Below the pieces are notes generated by a model, which saw only the letters and a program-made list of their open reading frames with translations, searched no databases and was not told the DNA's origin. Source: an uncultured Oscillospiraceae bacterium (GTDB lineage: Bacteria > Bacillota > Clostridia > Oscillospirales > Oscillospiraceae). From it: a stretch of DNA of 20,451 nt. Position 1 is the stretch's first letter; each line of letters opens with the position of its first letter. Positions 1 through 7,064 of this stretch are shown in pieces. The stretch covers positions 1 through 20,451 of the forward strand of contig CAJUQN010000049.1 of assembly GCA_910588625.1 (NCBI GenBank). Reading direction: 5' to 3'. The position numbers and the translations under genes are program-made.

Positions 1-127
1 AAATTGTTGCTGTTTTCGTTTGTTTTCGTAAAGCAAACCTCCTTAAACGCAAAAAAAGCCCCGGAAATTGCGTAATGTGCTGGTTCAGCTTGACCGCCTC
101 CGCAAGCGCCGCTTGTAAATCTGCCAT
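1..127 (-). CDS. Partial small protein running off the left edge
   Basis: The frame starts at an ATG at 127 behind a GGGAGC ribosome site 7 bases upstream, and stays open for 42 codons to the window edge. It begins MADLQAALAEAVKLNQHI and then becomes arginine and lysine rich. It lies 15 bases after the ParB remnant, in the same direction, so it would be the next gene of that transcript. About 60 bases in, the minus strand reads CCGGGGC followed by seven T, then AAGGAGG. This looks like a terminator tail and a fresh ribosome site, so the natural gene may be cut short here and joined to another. I do not recognise a family. Confidence 0.4.
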   Translation of the reverse strand, partial: MADLQAALAEAVKLNQHITQFPGLFLRLRRFALRKQTKTATI

Positions 128-142
128 GATAATAGCTCCCTT

Positions 143-349
143 CTATTTGTGTTGAACGCTCCACGTTTCCAGCAGGGACACGATGACTTCTTCCATCTGC
201 TGAGCAGTGTAGGATTGCGGGAAATATTGATGTAACCTCGTTTGTTTGAGAACCACCTGCACAGTGGCGGGATGTTCCGCTTTCAAAAGGGCTTCAATGA
301 CGGTGATGGTTAGTGTGCTATCCTTACTGTGCTGCCAGTTCGCTTCCAC
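143..349 (-). pseudogene. ParB C-terminal fragment, out of frame with the N-terminal part
   Basis: A 68-codon frame that opens inside the end of the ParB N-terminal fragment in another phase. Its last 40 residues (FPQSYTAQQMEEVIVSLLE, then ETW) resemble the tail of ParB proteins from clostridial conjugative elements, where a FPxxYT-xxQMEExIxxLLExW helix is common; this is from memory of the family. No ribosome site or ATG precedes it; the nominal start is a GTG inside the other frame. The simplest reading is that parB lost its central helix-turn-helix region and changed frame at the joint, leaving this tail behind. Confidence 0.5.
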
Positions 350-617
350 GCTTGCGTCGGTGGCCCGCTATGATCTCATAGCCGCCCTCTTGCCGGGGCC
401 GGACAATAGCGGGGGACAGAACACCGCTCCGTGCAATACTCTCCACCGTTTTCTGCATTGCTTCATCATCCCGCACCTGGAAGGGATGATTTTTGAAGGG
501 GAACAGTTCTGACAGAGGAACTTCCTGCACAGTCTCGCCGCTGACCTCCGATGTTCCACCAGCCTGAAATAAATCATGAAAGCCGGTTAACTGTATCTTG
601 CTGGCGCTGCTTTTCAT
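324..617 (-). pseudogene. parB: ParB partition protein, N-terminal domain only (internally deleted)
   Basis: The 97-residue product carries the ParB/Spo0J N-terminal domain: VPLSELFPFKNHPFQV, then a helix ending SGVLSPAIVRP, then the arginine motif GYEIIAGHRRKR, which binds CTP in this family. A complete ParB is about 280-300 residues and continues with a helix-turn-helix that binds parS. Here the protein stops 10 residues after the arginine motif. The ATG overlaps the parA stop in an ATGA, so translation is coupled to parA. With no DNA-binding domain it should not bind parS and is probably non-functional. The break point is about 330-345. Confidence 0.8.
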
Positions 618-1399
618 GCCAGGACCTCCTGCGTCAACGCTGCGTATGCGGCGGAGACTTTACCGGCAGGGTCATGGAGATAGATACTCCGGCCCTCCGC
701 ACTGGTTTCTGCCGCTCGGATGGACAGAGGGATAATGCTGTCAAATATCCGCACACCGCTGCCGTAGGCGTTTCTCAGCAGCTCCACGATCTCGCGGGAG
801 TAGTTGGTCCGCATATCCGCCATGGTTATGAGAATACCCGCAATATCCAAACAGGGGTTGATTTTCAGCTTCACTTTTGATATGGTATGGATAAGCTGTT
901 CAAGGCCCTTGATGGAGAGGTAGTGTGCCTGCATGGGAATTACTACTTCGTCAGCAGCGGCTAAGGCATTGATGGTCAGCATACCCAGGGACGGGCAGCA
1001 GTCCAGCAGAATCACATCGTACTGTTCCCGGACACTGTTCAGAAATTCGCGCAGAATTGTCTCACGGCTCATGGTGTTCACCAGCGTGACCTCCAGACCG
1101 GACAACTCAATGTTGGCGGGAAGAAGATCAACGCCCTCCGTCTGATGGATGATACCCATTCCGGGAAGTACAGGCTTGTCCGTAATGATAAATCCCAGCA
1201 CATCGGCAAGGGTCCCTTCAAGCTGGTCCGGGTGCTGATAGCCCAGGCTGGCGGTAAGCGAACCTTGGGGGTCTACGTCCACCAGGAGGACCTTCTTGCC
1301 TTCCCGTGCCAGCCCGATTCCCAAATTGACCGTTGTTACAGTCTTGCCAACTCCGCCTTTCTGGTTACAGATTGCCGTAATTTTGGCTGTTTTGCTCAT
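614..1399 (-). CDS. parA: ParA/Soj partition ATPase
   Basis: A complete 261-residue ParA-family ATPase. It has the deviant Walker A motif KGGVGKT at residues 14-20 with its signature first lysine, a LLVDVDPQG switch near residue 40, and LLDCCPS as Walker B near residue 130. ParA forms ATP-dependent dimers on DNA that move ParB-parS complexes; on integrative elements it helps maintain the excised circle. The ATG at 1399 has an AGGAGG ribosome site 5-6 bases upstream. The gene follows two recombinase remnants after an intrinsic terminator and overlaps parB by 4 bases. The partner ParB is broken, so this ParA is probably orphaned. It has no long N-terminal DNA-binding extension, as in the chromosomal/Soj type. 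Confidence 0.93.
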   Translation of the reverse strand: MSKTAKITAICNQKGGVGKTVTTVNLGIGLAREGKKVLLVDVDPQGSLTASLGYQHPDQLEGTLADVLGFIITDKPVLPGMGIIHQTEGVDLLPANIELSGLEVTLVNTMSRETILREFLNSVREQYDVILLDCCPSLGMLTINALAAADEVVIPMQAHYLSIKGLEQLIHTISKVKLKINPCLDIAGILITMADMRTNYSREIVELLRNAYGSGVRIFDSIIPLSIRAAETSAEGRSIYLHDPAGKVSAAYAALTQEVLA

Positions 1400-1427
1400 T
1401 TTGGCCTCCTTCTATGTTCATAGAATA

Positions 1428-1487
1428 AAAACAGGACTAAACCAGTGCGCCCCTTGCTGTGGGGTGTTTCTGATTTAGTCCTATTTT
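1428..1487 (-). terminator. Long hairpin terminator/attenuator upstream of parA
   Basis: Arms AAAACAGGACTAAACCAG (1428-1445) and CTGATTTAGTCCTATTTT (1470-1487) form an 18-bp stem. An inner stem of CCCC/GGGG sits around the loop. In minus-strand RNA both mismatches become G-U pairs, so all 18 positions pair; in plus-strand RNA they are A-C clashes. A TTTTTATTC tract follows on the minus strand. This points to a terminator acting on minus-strand transcription. It separates the recombinase genes from parA, so parA either needs readthrough or its own start in the 28 bases between hairpin and gene. Confidence 0.75.
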
Positions 1488-1724
1488 AACAGGCCCGTCG
1501 GCGTACATTTTCACCATGGTCCAGCCCTCGGTGTCGGCGATGCGCTGTGTGTAATAGTCCATCTGGGCGGTGAAGCTGGTGAGCTGTTCCTCGCTGCCGG
1601 TGGACACCCGGCAGTAAGGTGCCACCCGCAGGTGGCGCTTGCGGATGTCCTTCCCGGCCTCGGCGTACTTGGGGTCCGCCGGGGTGACGGTGACCTTTCT
1701 CGGGGTCTTGACCTGCGCATTCAT
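1437..1724 (-). pseudogene. Serine recombinase 2, catalytic domain truncated after about 75 residues
   Basis: The product starts MNAQVKTPRK and has the serine-recombinase core YCRVSTGSEEQ with catalytic Ser41, then the helix TAQMDYYTQRIADTEGW and the strand MVKMYAD. In the family this is followed by DGISGT, the rest of the catalytic domain and several hundred residues of recombinase and zinc-ribbon domains. Here MYAD is followed directly by about 19 unrelated residues that are the translation of the terminator hairpin, and the stop lies in the hairpin arm. The joint is therefore near 1490-1500. The ATG overlaps the stop of the upstream recombinase in ATGA, so the coupled start is original and only the 3' portion is lost. 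Not functional. Confidence 0.85.
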
Positions 1725-2404
1725 GCGCTCTCCTCCTTTTCCTCTGTGATGATCGTGCCACTGATCAGTTCCAATTGTCCGCGCAATGCAGAGGCGAAGA
1801 TGTACCGCACTACCTCGGCCTCCTCGGGAACAATTTCCGGCTCCAGGCCATTCAGGCGGTAGCCGTAGGGCATGGAGGACGGGGTAAAGATGCCCCGCTC
1901 CATCCGCATCCGGACGCTGGTCCTCATGTTGCTGGAGTGGTTGGTGGACTCCATTTGGGCAAAGCCCGCGTAGATCGTGGCCGTCTGCTCCGAGGTGAGC
2001 TTGCCGGTGTCGATGTTCTCCTTCTCGAAGCGGATGGTGACGCCCAGCCGCGTCAGCTCCCGCATCGCCAGCAGGAAGTCGCTGGTGTTCCGGGCGAAGC
2101 GGGACATGGACTTGACCAGGATGCGGTCCACCTTCCCGGCCCGGCAGTCCGCCATCATGCGGTTGAACTCATCCCGGTTCCGGGTCGCAAGACCGCTGAT
2201 GCCTTCATCAGCATAGAGGTCTGCCAGTTCCCAGTCCGGGTTCTCTCCAATGTGGCGGGTGTAGTAGTCCACCTGGGCCAGATAGGAGTTGAGCTGGTCT
2301 GTGGAGTCGCTGCTGACCCGGGCGTATGCCGCTACCCGCAGCTTGGCCTTTTCCTGCCCGACAGGGTCGATCACAGTGACCTGCGGGGTTTTGTTTTCTG
2401 CCAT
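1721..2404 (-). pseudogene. Serine recombinase 1, catalytic domain with most of the C-terminal part deleted
   Basis: The ATG at 2404 follows an AAAGGAGG site, giving 227 residues. The resolvase domain is complete: RVAAYARVSSDS with catalytic Ser31, LYADEGISG, VKSMSRFARN, and IYAGFAQMES. The recombinase domain begins with PYGYRLNG and EEAEVVRYIF but stops there, where complete members have about 300 more residues. The last 17 residues (LELISGTIITEEKEESA) end in the ATGA overlap with the next recombinase, so they look like the original C terminus kept after an internal deletion near 1,780-1,790. Paired serine recombinases beside parAB are typical of integrative elements in gut clostridia. Integration activity is not expected. 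Confidence 0.85.
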
Positions 2405-2494
2405 GGGTTTGCCTCCTTTCCAGCGACAACGATACCACAACACCTATAACAAAGCCATTTGGGAATGAAGACTTGCGATATCAGCTTTGCAAAA

Positions 2495-3379
2495 CTATTG
2501 CCATTCAAAAGCGCCACGGTTGAGCACAGGTTTTCCAGTGTTCAGATTCAAAAAGCGGAAACATGCCTTTCCCTCCTCCAGCTTCCAGAGCTGGAACCTG
2601 ACTGGCGTGTCAGGATAAAGCACGGAAGTCATTTGGGCTGTCATACGCTTCATGCGTTCCGGCTGGCCTGGAACCAGGGTGCCAATGGCCATCCGACAGC
2701 AGAAACCGAAAGAACACAGTCCCTGCATAAACGCCTTGTCAAAACCCATTTTTTGAGCGTATTCCGGATCCACATGGACCAGGTTTGTGTCACCGGTCAG
2801 GCGGTAGAGCAAATTTTGGATGGGGCTGATATAGTCGTCCTCCTGATAATCTGGAATACGGTCTGGGATGACCACCTCACTCTTTGGCATAGGAGGACCG
2901 CCAAATCCCCCCGCCTCATGAAAAAAGGTGGTGGAACGGTTGATACACACCAGGTTACCGGCCTCGTCCCGGACATCCAGCTGGGTTTTTACAACAGCAC
3001 CCTTGCCCTCACCCCGGTCAAACACATCGGTGATGCGGTCCTGATATTGAAACGTGCCCTTGATGGGATCGATAGGGCGGTACATCACCAGTTCATGGTC
3101 CATATTTAAAAAAGAAATGGTGGGTTTAATAATTTCGTTGGCCAGCATAGACGCCGGCAGTGGCATCCACTGATAGGGGCGCACATTCACTGTACCCCAA
3201 TAGGGGATGGTGCCATAGCTGGGAAGTGCCTTCATGTCTTTTTCATAGGTATACATCAAGTCTTGCTGCTTGGCGCCCACAGCCAGAGCATATAAAGCCA
3301 CGTCCCGCCAGTTATATTCCATATACCGCGGTTCCATGCGCTGTCCCACCAACAGCTGGGCCAAATCCACCGGCTTCAT
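2495..3379 (-). CDS. MaoC-type (R)-specific enoyl-CoA hydratase, double hot-dog
   Basis: Residue numbers are from the ATG at 3379, behind AGGAGGAATTGTA; a start 6 codons upstream has no such site. The 294-residue length fits two tandem hot-dog folds, as in hydratase 2 of multifunctional enzymes. The N-terminal half has RDVALYALAVGA (25-36). The C-terminal half has the hydratase motif LTGDTNLVHVDPEYA with catalytic Asp197 and His202. The usual HGLC that follows is QGLC here, and the usual NPLH is NLVH. The family adds water across 2-enoyl-CoA. It sits 65 bases after the CoA-transferase/dehydrogenase chimera in the same direction, which suggests an acyl-CoA degradation or side-chain pathway; the substrate cannot be read. 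It appears complete, unlike its neighbours. Confidence 0.88.
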   Translation of the reverse strand: MKPVDLAQLLVGQRMEPRYMEYNWRDVALYALAVGAKQQDLMYTYEKDMKALPSYGTIPYWGTVNVRPYQWMPLPASMLANEIIKPTISFLNMDHELVMYRPIDPIKGTFQYQDRITDVFDRGEGKGAVVKTQLDVRDEAGNLVCINRSTTFFHEAGGFGGPPMPKSEVVIPDRIPDYQEDDYISPIQNLLYRLTGDTNLVHVDPEYAQKMGFDKAFMQGLCSFGFCCRMAIGTLVPGQPERMKRMTAQMTSVLYPDTPVRFQLWKLEEGKACFRFLNLNTGKPVLNRGAFEWQ

Positions 3380-3402
3380 TACAATTCCTCCTGTCAAAAG
3401 CT

Positions 3403-3429
3403 GGGCGCCGCCAGAATCCAGCGGCGCCC
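3403..3429 (-). terminator. Strong intergenic hairpin between the acyl-CoA chimera and the MaoC gene
   Basis: GGGCGCCGC (3403-3411) and GCGGCGCCC (3421-3429) form a perfect 9-bp GC-rich stem around a 9-base loop, followed on the minus strand by AGCTTTTGAC. The U tract is short, so it may be a partial terminator or an mRNA-stabilising stem inside the operon rather than a full stop. Confidence 0.55.
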
Positions 3430-3443
3430 CAAACGTCTCATCT

Positions 3444-5108
3444 TCAGCCCTTCAGTTCCTCACGGGCGATGATGTTCTTCTGAATCTCGGACGTGCCCTC
3501 ATAGATGGGGATGATGCGGGCGTCCCGATACATACGCTCCAGGGGATACTCCCGCATATAGCCGTAGCCGCTATAAATCTGAAGGGCCTTGTTGGTCACT
3601 TCCACCGCCATTTCAGAGGCATAATACTTGGCGATTGCCGCGATCTCCGTGCACTTTTCGCCGCGGTCCATGGTCATAGCAGCCTCGTAGATCAGAGCCC
3701 GAGTGGCGGCAATCTTGGTGGCCATGTCGGCGACATACCACTGCAGGCCCTGCTGCTTCTCCAGGGGCTTGCCAAACTGGACACGCACCTTTAAGTAATC
3801 CTTGGACAAACGCAGGGCCTCCTCCGCGATGCCCAGGGCCTGCGAGGCCATACCGATGCGCCCGCCGTCCAAAGCTTCCATAAAGATCTTGAAGCCCTTG
3901 CCCTCAGGACCCAGCAGATTGCTTTTTGGAACGCGGCAGTTCTCAAAAATCAGCTCGGACACGTCAGCCGCCCGGATGCCCATCTTCTCCTCGCGCTTGC
4001 CGATGGTAAAGCCCGGGGTGTTGCGGTCCACAATGATGGTGGACATGCCGCCGTACCCCTTGGTGGGGTCGGTCACCGCCAGGATGGTGACGAAGTCTCC
4101 CTCGTTGGGACCCATATTGCTGATGAAGCACTTGGCGCCATTCAGATGCTCGTTTTCAACGGCCTCCTCCATGGTGTTGACCGGGCCGGCGGGTACGCCT
4201 GCTTGCACACAGCGTAGCTCAAATTCACTGCGGGACATATTGGCCAGCAGCTGCACCAGCATAGGGCGCAGCTCCTCCAGATAAGACGCCCGCCTGTCAT
4301 CGTTGGACGAATACTTCCCAATCCAATCCTCCCGGCCAAACTCCCGGCAGAAGGCGGCCCACTGGCTGTCCTTGGTGACGGCCAGTGCCACCCAGCCGTC
4401 CCGACAGGGCAGGATGTCATAGGGAGCGTATGCGTCGTGGAGATGCCCTGTTCGGGAGGCGTTTTCACCGCAGTTGAGGGCGGCCACCTTCTCCCCCATG
4501 ACGCTCACCACCGAATCCAGCATGGACACCTCCACCCGCTGGCCCTTGCCGGTTTTCCTGGCGTGGTAGAGAGCCAGGATGACCGCCGTCCCCAGATAGG
4601 TGCAGGACAGGTGGTCGCTGATGTAGCAGCCCACCCGGGAGGGCTCCCCCGCCGGGTCCCCCGTGGCGTCCATGATGCCGCTCTGAGCCTGAACGGCAAT
4701 ATCATAGGCGATATAGTCCTTCTGGGGACCGGTACTGCCGTAGGATGACAGCTTACCGTACACCAGCGCGGGGTTGATTTTGGACAGCTCCTCAAAACCC
4801 AGCCCCAGCTTTTCCATAGTGCCGTTTCTAAAGTTTTCCAGCAGGACGTCGGCGTCCGCCACCAGCCGCTTCAGGACCTCTTTGCCCGAGTCGGCTCTGA
4901 TGTTCAAAGTGATGCTCTTCTTCCCGCGGTCCGTATAGCAGTGGTAGGCGCTCACCTCGCCGATAAACGGGGGATATGCCCGGATGGTATCCCCGCTCCC
5001 GGGGCGCTCCACCTTAATGACTTCCGCTCCATAATCGGAAAACTCCGTACCTGTGAACGGGTTGATGGTGGTCAGATCCAGGACGCGGATTCCTTTCAAT
5101 GGCTGCAT
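3444..5108 (-). CDS. Chimera: family III CoA-transferase (CaiB/BaiF) fused to an N-terminally truncated acyl-CoA dehydrogenase
   Basis: One open frame of 554 codons holds parts of two enzymes. Residues 1-320 are a CaiB/BaiF CoA-transferase: PLKGIRVLDLT, GAEVIKVERPGSGD, LVYGKLSSYG, the probable nucleophile Asp165 in CYISDHLSC, TGKGQRVEVSMLDS, and AGVPAGPVNTMEEAV. From LNGAKCFISN at about residue 322 it is an acyl-CoA dehydrogenase: GKREEKMGIRAADVSEL, FGKPL, and IYEGTSEIQ with catalytic-type Glu537. About 60 residues are missing from the transferase end and about 150, the N-terminal helical domain, from the dehydrogenase. Neither half is a complete enzyme, so I infer a deletion between two adjacent operon genes. 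The MQPLKG start has no ribosome site upstream; an in-frame GTG lies 10 codons earlier. A real bifunctional protein is unlikely. Confidence 0.85.
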   Translation of the reverse strand: MQPLKGIRVLDLTTINPFTGTEFSDYGAEVIKVERPGSGDTIRAYPPFIGEVSAYHCYTDRGKKSITLNIRADSGKEVLKRLVADADVLLENFRNGTMEKLGLGFEELSKINPALVYGKLSSYGSTGPQKDYIAYDIAVQAQSGIMDATGDPAGEPSRVGCYISDHLSCTYLGTAVILALYHARKTGKGQRVEVSMLDSVVSVMGEKVAALNCGENASRTGHLHDAYAPYDILPCRDGWVALAVTKDSQWAAFCREFGREDWIGKYSSNDDRRASYLEELRPMLVQLLANMSRSEFELRCVQAGVPAGPVNTMEEAVENEHLNGAKCFISNMGPNEGDFVTILAVTDPTKGYGGMSTIIVDRNTPGFTIGKREEKMGIRAADVSELIFENCRVPKSNLLGPEGKGFKIFMEALDGGRIGMASQALGIAEEALRLSKDYLKVRVQFGKPLEKQQGLQWYVADMATKIAATRALIYEAAMTMDRGEKCTEIAAIAKYYASEMAVEVTNKALQIYSGYGYMREYPLERMYRDARIIPIYEGTSEIQKNIIAREELKG

Positions 5109-6942
5109 AACAAATATACAGCTCAAGCATTTCATCACGCTTGTAGTATTTGTGGGACATGGCGTTGACTTGGAGCCATACCACGTCCGCGCCCCGAACG
5201 GTATTCAGGTCCGCCAGCTCCTCTCGGTCGTAGAACCGAGCGCCGGGCAGCAGGGGTTTCACCGCCTTGCGCCAGCTGTCGTGGCCGCCGTACACCACCA
5301 CCCGCCGCTTCACCTGCCAGGGCAGCTCCACCAGCGGGCCGCTATCCTCAGCCTCGGCGTCCTCTTCGGCCCGCAGACGGTAGAGTGTCTCCCGGAGCTG
5401 GACCAGCTCGGAGCGGTCCACCTCCCAGCTCTGCTTCGCGTCCCGGAGCTGCTCCCGCAGGCGGTTGGAAGTCCGTTCCGCATCGTGGAGCGCAACCCGC
5501 AGTTCCTTCACCTGACGGGCCAGGGCCTGGTTCTGCTCCTCCAAAGCGCCGCTGTCAGATACGGTTTCGCCGGGCTCCACAGGTTCGTCCAGGGCTGGTT
5601 CCTCGGGGACAGGCTCCTCATCTTCCCCATCATCGCCAAACAGGTCGATATCCTTCCAGCCGTCCCCTTCGCTCTCGGAAAAGTAGGCCATGAACGCCGC
5701 CCAGGCCAGCTCACGGGCCCGCTGCTCCTCCACCCCCTGACGGATGAACCAGCGTCTCAATTTGTCCGAGGGCATCCGGTCCCGGGGCAGGACCACGCCG
5801 GTGGCCAGGAAGAACAGCTGGGTCTCGGAGAGCCGCCACTCCAGCTCCAGCGGTTCCTCACCGTTCTCCGCTGGTTCCTCGCAGTATTCATATTGCAATC
5901 GGTAGTCCGGCGTACCTGTTTCAAACAGTCCCGCCCTCGCTCCGAAGTCGTCCTGAGCCCAAGGCAGATGCCGGAGGGCGCAGATCATGACCACGGCAGT
6001 CAGGGCGTTCAGATTGGCCAGCGCGTCCCCCTCCCGCTCCAGCAGCAGATAGGCGGCGCACAATTCGTAAGGGACGCTGGTCCCATAGCCCGCCAGCAGC
6101 TCCGATGCCCTTCGGGAGTGAAACTCCTCCTGTATTCTGGACTGCGGATGGCAGATCAGGTCCGGGGCCAAAAGCAGGAAATAGATCTCCGGCAGCTCGG
6201 ACCGGCGGTCCGCCTTGCGGAGCGGGTCGCTGGGCCGGGCCAGCTCATCCATAAGGTCCGGCAAACCTGAACTGACAGCGGGCTTGAGGCGGTCATATAT
6301 CTCCAAGGCCCGGTCCAAGTAGTCCAGCAGCGAGGCTTTGAACGCCTCCCGCAGCTTCGCCGCGGTATCCGGGTCGATAAGGTCCAGCAGGGCGCGAAAC
6401 TCTTTTCGATATGTTTTCTCTCCGCCCTCCAGCACCGTCACCATGCGCAGGATGGTGTCCTGATCGTGGATCAGGTCCTCGGCGCAGGGCATATAGTATT
6501 CTAATTCCCTGATGGGCTCGTCGGGGAGCAGGTCCAGATACTCGTCCGGGTCATCGCAGGCGTCCTCCAGATAGTCCAGCAGCCACAGCGCCGCCCCCAT
6601 GAGGAAATCCAGGCGGTCTGCGATGCGCTTCGGCAGGTTGGCCGGGACCGCCGCCGTGGCGGCAATCACCTTGATAACGGTGGACCGCTGGAACCGCCCG
6701 GCGTAGTGCTGGCACAGAACGCCCGCCACGGTCTGGACGGCGCGCTCATGTGTTCGTGCCTCAGCGGGGGTCACGTTGGGGATTCCCCTGCTGTCAAGGC
6801 CCCGAAGACGTTTGTATACCCAAAACTCTTCCTCGATTTTTTCGCGCTCTGTTGAGGTCAGAGAAGCGGAATAGATTGGTTCTCCGGCCAGCTTCCACGT
6901 TTTATTGGAGCTGGCTTTTTTCTTTGCGCACACGGCTGTCAC
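5014..6942 (-). CDS. DUF2325-domain protein with coiled coil, C terminus replaced
   Basis: A protein of about 640 residues of unknown function. The N-terminal two thirds is helical and acidic. A stretch rich in Glu, Asp and Pro follows, then a coiled coil (EEQNQALARQVKELR onwards), then a DUF2325 domain with VVVYGGHDSW, LADLNTVRGADVVWLQ and NAMSHKYYKR. In the family the last strand (of the type IPVRYF) follows that motif. Here the frame passes into the upstream edge of the CoA-transferase gene near 5,110-5,135 and ends inside it, with about 35 foreign residues. The gene shares frame space with the start of the chimera. A good promoter (6965-6993) lies just upstream, so I choose the GTG at 6942; upstream codons to 7080 would precede the transcription start. 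DUF2325 proteins are common on clostridial elements. Confidence 0.7.
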   Translation of the reverse strand: MTAVCAKKKASSNKTWKLAGEPIYSASLTSTEREKIEEEFWVYKRLRGLDSRGIPNVTPAEARTHERAVQTVAGVLCQHYAGRFQRSTVIKVIAATAAVPANLPKRIADRLDFLMGAALWLLDYLEDACDDPDEYLDLLPDEPIRELEYYMPCAEDLIHDQDTILRMVTVLEGGEKTYRKEFRALLDLIDPDTAAKLREAFKASLLDYLDRALEIYDRLKPAVSSGLPDLMDELARPSDPLRKADRRSELPEIYFLLLAPDLICHPQSRIQEEFHSRRASELLAGYGTSVPYELCAAYLLLEREGDALANLNALTAVVMICALRHLPWAQDDFGARAGLFETGTPDYRLQYEYCEEPAENGEEPLELEWRLSETQLFFLATGVVLPRDRMPSDKLRRWFIRQGVEEQRARELAWAAFMAYFSESEGDGWKDIDLFGDDGEDEEPVPEEPALDEPVEPGETVSDSGALEEQNQALARQVKELRVALHDAERTSNRLREQLRDAKQSWEVDRSELVQLRETLYRLRAEEDAEAEDSGPLVELPWQVKRRVVVYGGHDSWRKAVKPLLPGARFYDREELADLNTVRGADVVWLQVNAMSHKYYKRDEMLELYICYAAIERNPRPGSDHHQPVHRYGVFRLWSGSH

Positions 6943-6964
6943 CGCCCTGATTTCTCTTTTGGTC

Positions 6965-6993
6965 AGTATACCATAGGCGCGGAGCGTTGGCAA
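6965..6993 (-). promoter_or_regulatory. Sigma-A promoter for the DUF2325 gene
   Basis: On the minus strand TTGCCA and TATACT are separated by exactly 17 bases, and a TG one base before the -10 makes it extended. Transcription would begin near 6958, which argues for the 6942 start. A CATGT-TCG-ACATG inverted repeat at 6996-7008 lies directly upstream and could be an operator for either divergent gene. Confidence 0.65.
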
Positions 6994-7064
6994 ATCATGT
7001 TCGACATGTCCAAAAAGAATATCGGGATTTCCGGGGATACATCCCCACACAGAGGAGGAAACAT

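Noticed and set aside
1411..1424. CTATG-TT-CATAG near the parA start as a parS-like site
   Set aside because: Only 5-base arms, and it does not resemble the TGTTTCACGTGAAACA consensus.
1775..2449. 224-codon frame on the plus strand
   Set aside because: Mirror of serine recombinase 1, His and Gly rich, no recognisable motif.
5053..6270. 405-codon open frame on the plus strand
   Set aside because: Antisense to the DUF2325 gene and the chimera; no domain and no start signal.
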